This document shows, one piece after another, positions 59,474-64,000 of a stretch of DNA of 64,000 nucleotides (its first letter is position 1; every line of letters starts with the position of its first letter). Position numbers and translations under genes: made by a program. This DNA comes from Protaetiibacter sp. Its GTDB lineage: Bacteria; Actinomycetota; Actinomycetes; Actinomycetales; Microbacteriaceae. Where the stretch lies: assembly GCA_030150265.1 (NCBI GenBank), contig JASLGG010000032.1:372001-436000 (forward strand), in the 5' to 3' direction. The notes under the pieces are model-generated. The model had not been told where the DNA came from. It was given only the letters and a program-made list of their open reading frames with translations, and searched no databases.

Positions 59474-60225
59474 CCTCACCCACCGCCACCGCCTTCTACG
59501 ACCGCATGCGCGAGATCATGGACCGTGCCGTCCGCAGCCAGGAGGCCGAGATCCAGGCCGCGGGCGACCTCGTCGCGACCGCGATCCGCGCTGGAGGGAT
59601 GCTGCACGCCTTCGGTTCGGGCCATTCGGAGGCGCTCGCCATGGAGCTCGCCGCTCGCGCCGGAGGGCTCATCCCGAGCAACCGCATCGCGTTCCGCGAC
59701 CTCGTGATCTTCGGCGGGATGCCTGTCGACACCGTGCTCGACGACAAGATCGAGCGCGACCCCGGGATCGCCCGAGCCCTGTACGAGCTCGCCGCTCCCG
59801 GATCGGGCGATGTCGTTGTGATGGCTTCCAACTCCGGCATCAACGGCACCGTCGTGGAGCTCGCCCGGCTCGTGCGCGAGGGAGGCACCCCACTCATCGC
59901 GATCACCTCGCGTGCACACAGCGGTGTCGAAGAATCACGGCATCCGAGCGGCAGCAAACTGCTCGACCTCGCGGACGTCGTGCTCGACAACGGTGCGCCG
60001 CATGGCGACGCGCTCGTCGAGGTGCCGGGCGGAGGGATGGTCTGCGGCGTCTCGTCGATCACCTCGGCGACGCTTGCCCAGCTGATCGTGGGCTCCGCGG
60101 TCGACCGCCTCATCGAATGGGGCGAGGAGGCGCCCGTGTACCTGTCGGCGAACATCGCGCGGGGCGACGAGCACAACAACGCCTGGGAGGCCCGATACGC
60201 GGGCCGGCTCAGGCGATCGGCGTAG
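59470..60225 (+). CDS. SIS-domain sugar isomerase/aminosugar-phosphate protein (UPF0309-like)
   Basis: A 251-residue protein with one SIS domain: MLHAFGSGHSEALAMELAAR binds the sugar phosphate, and DVVVMASNSGINGTVVELAR is the second phosphate loop. It matches the SIS_2/UPF0309 type (YckB/GmhA relatives) often found with amino-sugar transport genes and annotated as a sugar isomerase domain protein. It could replace a missing isomerase or deaminase step. Its product might be fed to or from the FAD enzyme; not established. Confidence 0.75.
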   Translation: MTSPTATAFYDRMREIMDRAVRSQEAEIQAAGDLVATAIRAGGMLHAFGSGHSEALAMELAARAGGLIPSNRIAFRDLVIFGGMPVDTVLDDKIERDPGIARALYELAAPGSGDVVVMASNSGINGTVVELARLVREGGTPLIAITSRAHSGVEESRHPSGSKLLDLADVVLDNGAPHGDALVEVPGGGMVCGVSSITSATLAQLIVGSAVDRLIEWGEEAPVYLSANIARGDEHNNAWEARYAGRLRRSA

Positions 60226-60258
60226 GTCTCGACGGAGAGACCGCGAGAAAGGAACAGC

Positions 60259-62094
60259 ATGTCCACGACGAATGAAACGACCAAGGGCGAGCACGGTTCC
60301 ACGGGAGAGGCGCGACCGCTTCCCCGTCGTGCGTTCTTCGCGGCGGTACCGCTGGCAGCCGGTGCGACGCTCCTTGGCGCGCAGCCTGCGGCCGCCGACC
60401 CCATCGACGATCTCCGTGCGGATCTCGCCGACACGGCCGACGCCGCGAAGGGCGCCGCCCTTGTCGGCTATCGCGACACGGTGGCTCCCACCTACCTCAA
60501 GACCGTGAGCGACATCATCAACGGCGACTCGGTATCGGTCATGCGCTTCATCAAGGGATCCGAGCACTCGGCGATCCGAGCCGGGACGAGCACGTACGAC
60601 GCGGCTGGCGACATCCAGAGCGGCCTCGACGCTGCGAAGAGCCTGCACTTCCCGCGCGGCCGATACGGCATCAAGTCCACGCTGAAGGTCAATGACGGGA
60701 CCTCGATCGTCGGCGACGGCTGGACGGCGGCCCGCTCGGGAGCGAGCGTCCAGGCGCCCGTCGGCAGCGTCATCCGCCTGCTGCCGGGGGCCAACTGCGA
60801 CATGGTGCGCCAGAGCGGTACTGACAAGCGCTACTCGCTCTCGTTCCGCGGCATCGCCCTCGACGGCGACGGCGGCAACCAGACGAGCGTGCCGACGCCG
60901 GACCCGACCACCGGGATCTACCAGTTCAACCGCAACGGCTTCTACTTCACGGCGCTCTACAACACCCGCTTCATCGACGTGTTCGTCTACAACATGCGCG
61001 GCGCGGGCTGGCTGTTCTACGGGAGCGCCACGCCAGGGCTCACCAACGTTTTCCTGCAGGGCAGCCAGGCGTACAACTGCCGCACCTACTGCCTCCAGAC
61101 CCTCGAGCAGGCCACGGACGTGCGCGTGTTCAACGGAGACTTCGGCTTCGGTCGAGTCGCGAACGTCTCGGTCAACTACTCCGCGACGCTCATGAACTCG
61201 GTGTTCTGGACCTCGCAGTGCCAGGACATCACGAACCCGGCGACCCATGCCAGTGGCACCGGCCCTGTGGTGAACGCCGGCATCATCCTCGAGGGCGCGA
61301 ACAATCTCGTGCACAGCTGCCGGATCGAGGGCAATGCGGGCCATGGCGTGCTGATCCGCGGCGGCAGCTACGACAACTCGGTCACCTCTTCGGAGATCTA
61401 CTACAACTCCTCCAGCACCTCGACGAGCGGCAGCTTCGACGGGGTTTACGTGGCGGGCGGCACCTCGCCGCGTACCCGCCAGGTCTCCCTGATCTCCAAT
61501 CGCATTCGGCAGGCTACCTCGCCCGCCCTCACCCAGCGGCTCCGTCGCGCGGTGACCTTCGAGAGCGGGCACGAGGCGTGCCGGATGTTCGCCAACGACG
61601 TGCGGCACATCAAGGCGCAGGCGTTGGTCGCCGCGGATGAGCATCCGGTGGTCGGGCTCGCAGACGGCGACGAGACCGACTTCTCGTGGGCGGACACCAA
61701 GGTGCGTGCTGCGGCTGTCGGCTCGCAAGTCATCACCGGGTCGACGGTGGTCGTTGCATACGCGGACGAGAGCCTCGACTTCAAGTCGAACTACGACGCG
61801 AGCACGAGCGCCTTCACTGCGGGGGAGTACGGACACTACCGGATCGAGGCGAGCCTGACGGTCGACATGACCTCGACCGATGCCCGGCTGTCGGTATATG
61901 TCGACGGCGTCGAGGTGCGCCGTCTGGCCGCGGTCTATGCGAAGGGGCCGGGGCAGTACACGCTGAGCGGCACTGCCACCCTCACCCTGACGCCCGGGCA
62001 GGTGGTGACGGTGCGTGCGGCATCCGCCGCCTCCGTGACCGTCGTGGGCGGCGAGGCACTGTCATGGCTCGCCATCGATCAGGTCGCGGATTGA
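60259..62094 (+). CDS. Tat-exported tailspike-like beta-helix protein with C1q-like domain
   Basis: A 611-residue exported protein. A twin-arginine signal (LPRRAFFAAVPLAAGATLLG) ends near residue 47. Residues 65-130 (AALVGYRDTVAPTYLKTVSD, VSVMRFIKGSEHSAIRAGTS) resemble the neck of phage tailspikes; then a right-handed beta-helix with many short N/G turns (about 135-450; NNLVHSCRIEGNAGHGVLIR, SVTSSEIYYNSS). The last 115 residues form a jelly roll (LDFKSNYDASTSAFTAGEYG). It is likely a glycan depolymerase or lyase that feeds the adjacent transporter; no catalytic residues can be named. Confidence 0.65.
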   Translation: MSTTNETTKGEHGSTGEARPLPRRAFFAAVPLAAGATLLGAQPAAADPIDDLRADLADTADAAKGAALVGYRDTVAPTYLKTVSDIINGDSVSVMRFIKGSEHSAIRAGTSTYDAAGDIQSGLDAAKSLHFPRGRYGIKSTLKVNDGTSIVGDGWTAARSGASVQAPVGSVIRLLPGANCDMVRQSGTDKRYSLSFRGIALDGDGGNQTSVPTPDPTTGIYQFNRNGFYFTALYNTRFIDVFVYNMRGAGWLFYGSATPGLTNVFLQGSQAYNCRTYCLQTLEQATDVRVFNGDFGFGRVANVSVNYSATLMNSVFWTSQCQDITNPATHASGTGPVVNAGIILEGANNLVHSCRIEGNAGHGVLIRGGSYDNSVTSSEIYYNSSSTSTSGSFDGVYVAGGTSPRTRQVSLISNRIRQATSPALTQRLRRAVTFESGHEACRMFANDVRHIKAQALVAADEHPVVGLADGDETDFSWADTKVRAAAVGSQVITGSTVVVAYADESLDFKSNYDASTSAFTAGEYGHYRIEASLTVDMTSTDARLSVYVDGVEVRRLAAVYAKGPGQYTLSGTATLTLTPGQVVTVRAASAASVTVVGGEALSWLAIDQVAD

Positions 62095-62103
62095 CGGGAG
62101 GCG

Positions 62104-62574
62104 CTACCGGGCGGCGAGGTAGCGACGGATCGCCTCCGCGGCCGTCGCGTGGTCGACGGAGTCGGGCTCGCCCGAGGTCGTGATGGTGCCGACCACCTCG
62201 CCGGCGACGCGCAGCGGGATCGAGCCGCCGTGCGCCCGCAGCACCTCGTGGTCGACGTCGGTGCGGTCGGTGAACGGCGTGCCCGCCTCCTCGTGGCGGA
62301 GGCGCACGAGCAGGGATGGCTCGCCGAACCGCATCGCGACCGCGTGCTTGCCGGCGAGCCACGCGTCGTTGCCGGGGCCGGATGCGCCGAGCTTCGCCAG
62401 GAACACGACGTCGCCGCGCAGAACGATGCGCACCGCGAGGTCGAGTCCGCGCTCGTCGATCACCTCGACGGCCGCGAGGCCGAGGTCGACGGCGTCGTCG
62501 TTGTCGAACGCCGGCAGGTCGAGCGCCTCCTCGCGCTCGAGGTCGGCGACGGTGTAGACGGGCGGCTCGCTCAT
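62104..62574 (-). CDS. UPF0303 / GlcG-HbpS-like protein
   Basis: A 156-residue protein of the UPF0303 family (related to haem-degrading HbpS-like and yeast YBR137W proteins). AVRIVLRGDVVFLAKLGASG, KHAVAMRFGEPSLLV and GSIPLRVAGEVVGTITTSGE are typical. The role is uncertain. ATG 62574; TACAGT ends seven bases upstream. Convergent with the tailspike-like gene. Confidence 0.75.
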   Translation of the reverse strand: MSEPPVYTVADLEREEALDLPAFDNDDAVDLGLAAVEVIDERGLDLAVRIVLRGDVVFLAKLGASGPGNDAWLAGKHAVAMRFGEPSLLVRLRHEEAGTPFTDRTDVDHEVLRAHGGSIPLRVAGEVVGTITTSGEPDSVDHATAAEAIRRYLAAR

Positions 62575-62581
62575 GCTCCGC

Positions 62582-62587
62582 ACTGTA
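62582..62587 (-). promoter_or_regulatory. -10 (TACAGT), near-leaderless, for the UPF0303 gene
   Basis: Reading leftward, TACAGT, seven bases, then ATG 62574. Confidence 0.45.
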
Positions 62588-62594
62588 CCGCCCG

Positions 62595-64000
62595 TCAGTC
62601 CCGCAACCCGAACCGGGCGTGCAGGCGCTTCAGGCCGCGCGGCGCCCACCACATGATGCGGCGCTGCCAGGTCATGAACGCGGGCACCAGCAGGCAGCGC
62701 ACGAGGGTCGCGTCGAAGAGCACCGCGACCGCGAGGGCGGTGCCGAGCTGCTTGATCACCATGAGGTCGCCCGTGGCGAAGCCCGCGAACACCACGATGA
62801 TGATGAGCGCTGCGGAGGTGATGATGCGCCCCGAGCGCTGGATGCCGCGCGCGATCGCCTCGAGGTCGTCGACGCCGCGCTCCACGAGCTCGGTGATGCG
62901 CGACAGGATGAACATCTCGTAGTCCATCGCGAGGCCGAAGCCGAACACGAGCGTCAGCAGCAGCACGAGCACGTCGACGCCGAGCACGTCGTCCGGGTCG
63001 AAGCCCATCAGCCCCGCGAAGTGCCCCTCCTGGAACCCCCAGACGAGCACGCCCAGCGAGGCGCCGAGCGAGAGGGCGCTCGCGAGGAGCGCCTTGAGCG
63101 GCACCACGAGCGAGCCCGTCATGAGGAACAGCAGCACGATCGTGCCGATCGCGATCACGAGCACCGCCCACGGCACGCCCGCGGCGAGGGTGGCCGCGAA
63201 GTCCGCGGTGCGGGCATCCGCTCCCGTCACCCAGCTCGCGCCGTCCAGCCGGTCGGCGCGAGCCTCGCGCACGACCTCGCCGCCGGTCTTCGGCGTCACC
63301 TGCACGACGGCGCGCCAGACCTCGCCCACCCGCTCGGGCTCGCGCACCTCCGTCACGTCGCCGAGCCGCGCGACCCGCTCCGACCAGGCGGTGAGCGCCG
63401 CCTCCGACTCCGTCACGAGCACGACCCGCGGGTCGGCGGCATCCGGGAAGTGGTCGCGCAGCGTCGACATGAAGTCGTACTGCGTCGACGAGGCGGGCAG
63501 CGAGTCGACGCTCGTGTTGGCGAGTCGCAGCTGCAGCACGGGACTGCCGAGCAGCACGAGCACCGCGGCGCAGGCGAGCGTGACGATCGCCGGATGCCGC
63601 TGCACCCGCCGCGTGAGCCGCGAGAAGACGCCCTCCTCGGGGGCGACGTCGCCGAAGCGGGTGAGCGCGCGCCCGAGGCCCGGGATGCGGGTGAGCAGAC
63701 CGGGGCGCAGCAGCCGCCCGCCGAGCAGCGCGAGCACCGCCGGCAGCAGCGTGAGCGCCGAGAGGATCGAGATGACGGTCACCGAGAGGGCGCCGAGGCC
63801 GATCGCGCGCACGATGGCGGCATCGAACGGCATCATGCCGAGTGCCGCGATGCCGAACACCGTGCCCGAGTAGAGCACCGTGCGGCCCGCGGTGTCGGCC
63901 GTGCGCGCGATCACGTCGACCCTCGCGAGCTCCGGATGCGCGTGCGACTCCTCGCGGAACCGGCTCACGATGAGCAGCCCGTAGTCGATCGAGAGCCCGA
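62595..64000 (-). CDS. MMPL/RND-family transporter (C-terminal part, runs off the window)
   Basis: The visible 468 codons continue beyond base 64000. SIDYGLLIVSRFREE is the TM4 signature of the first half, and FGFGLAMDYEMFILSRITELVERG that of the second half in two parts; a large extracytoplasmic domain (about residues 150-270 of the visible part) lies between. MMPL proteins of actinobacteria export lipids or drugs; the substrate is unknown. The gene ends 21 bases before the UPF0303 start. Confidence 0.9.
   Translation of the reverse strand, partial: GLSIDYGLLIVSRFREESHAHPELARVDVIARTADTAGRTVLYSGTVFGIAALGMMPFDAAIVRAIGLGALSVTVISILSALTLLPAVLALLGGRLLRPGLLTRIPGLGRALTRFGDVAPEEGVFSRLTRRVQRHPAIVTLACAAVLVLLGSPVLQLRLANTSVDSLPASSTQYDFMSTLRDHFPDAADPRVVLVTESEAALTAWSERVARLGDVTEVREPERVGEVWRAVVQVTPKTGGEVVREARADRLDGASWVTGADARTADFAATLAAGVPWAVLVIAIGTIVLLFLMTGSLVVPLKALLASALSLGASLGVLVWGFQEGHFAGLMGFDPDDVLGVDVLVLLLTLVFGFGLAMDYEMFILSRITELVERGVDDLEAIARGIQRSGRIITSAALIIIVVFAGFATGDLMVIKQLGTALAVAVLFDATLVRCLLVPAFMTWQRRIMWWAPRGLKRLHARFGLRD

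Overview
The window is high-GC DNA (near 70% by eye) from an actinobacterium, most likely a member of the Microbacteriaceae. This rests on CarD, SenX3-RegX3, a GlnR-type regulator, fused IspDF, class E sortase-type and HtaA-type surface proteins, and the 'ggttgag...tcgaaacc' repeats. The family placement is an inference, not a database result. A second signature is an extended -10 hexamer (TAnnnT) placed 6-8 bases before the start codon at many host genes, which points to leaderless mRNAs and fixes several starts.

Layout. 1-1086: the end of a host segment (PrmC/HemK-like methyltransferase, YegP-like protein, small membrane protein). 1103-21161: a 20-kb integrated element between an attL fragment and an attR inside a tRNA-Lys(UUU) gene. 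It carries a tyrosine integrase, an ImmA/IrrE protease with a repressor, a Cro-like protein, an excisionase-like protein and a primosome/DnaB module. A tail module follows (tail terminator, major tail protein, frameshifted chaperones, short tape measure, FN3 tail protein, hub, two tail fibres and a chaperone), then M23 endolysin and holin-like proteins. No terminase, portal, protease, capsid or head-tail connector gene is recognisable: the early region meets the tail genes across about 90 bases. This makes it a tail-only prophage, and either a deletion derivative, a tailocin-like particle or a satellite that supplies tails.

21.2-39.5 kb is largely phosphate biology: pstSCAB, mutT1, ppk, glnR-like, phoU and senX3-regX3, with three candidate PHO boxes (11-base direct repeats) upstream of pstS, ppk and phoU that share one geometry relative to the -10. 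Between them lie a haem-binding FABP-like protein, YgfZ, a methyltransferase, phosphoglycerate mutase, a thiamine-binding protein, a VapBC pair and a hydrolase. 39.5-47.8 kb holds a TetR regulator, a glycine-rich LAATG surface protein, a lipoprotein, CarD, IspDF and a large three-HtaA haem-uptake protein behind a DtxR-type iron box. 47.8-52.1 kb: CysS, an RlmB-type methyltransferase and an unusual HdeD-lipase fusion.

52.1-62.1 kb is a divergent amino-sugar locus. An RpiR regulator, NanE epimerase and an N-acetylhexosamine-type kinase run left. A FAD oxidoreductase, binding protein, two permeases, a SIS-domain isomerase and a Tat-exported tailspike-like beta-helix protein run right. It lacks a sialate lyase, NagA and NagB in this window, so the substrate and the later steps are open. 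The window ends with a UPF0303/GlcG-like protein and a truncated MMPL transporter.
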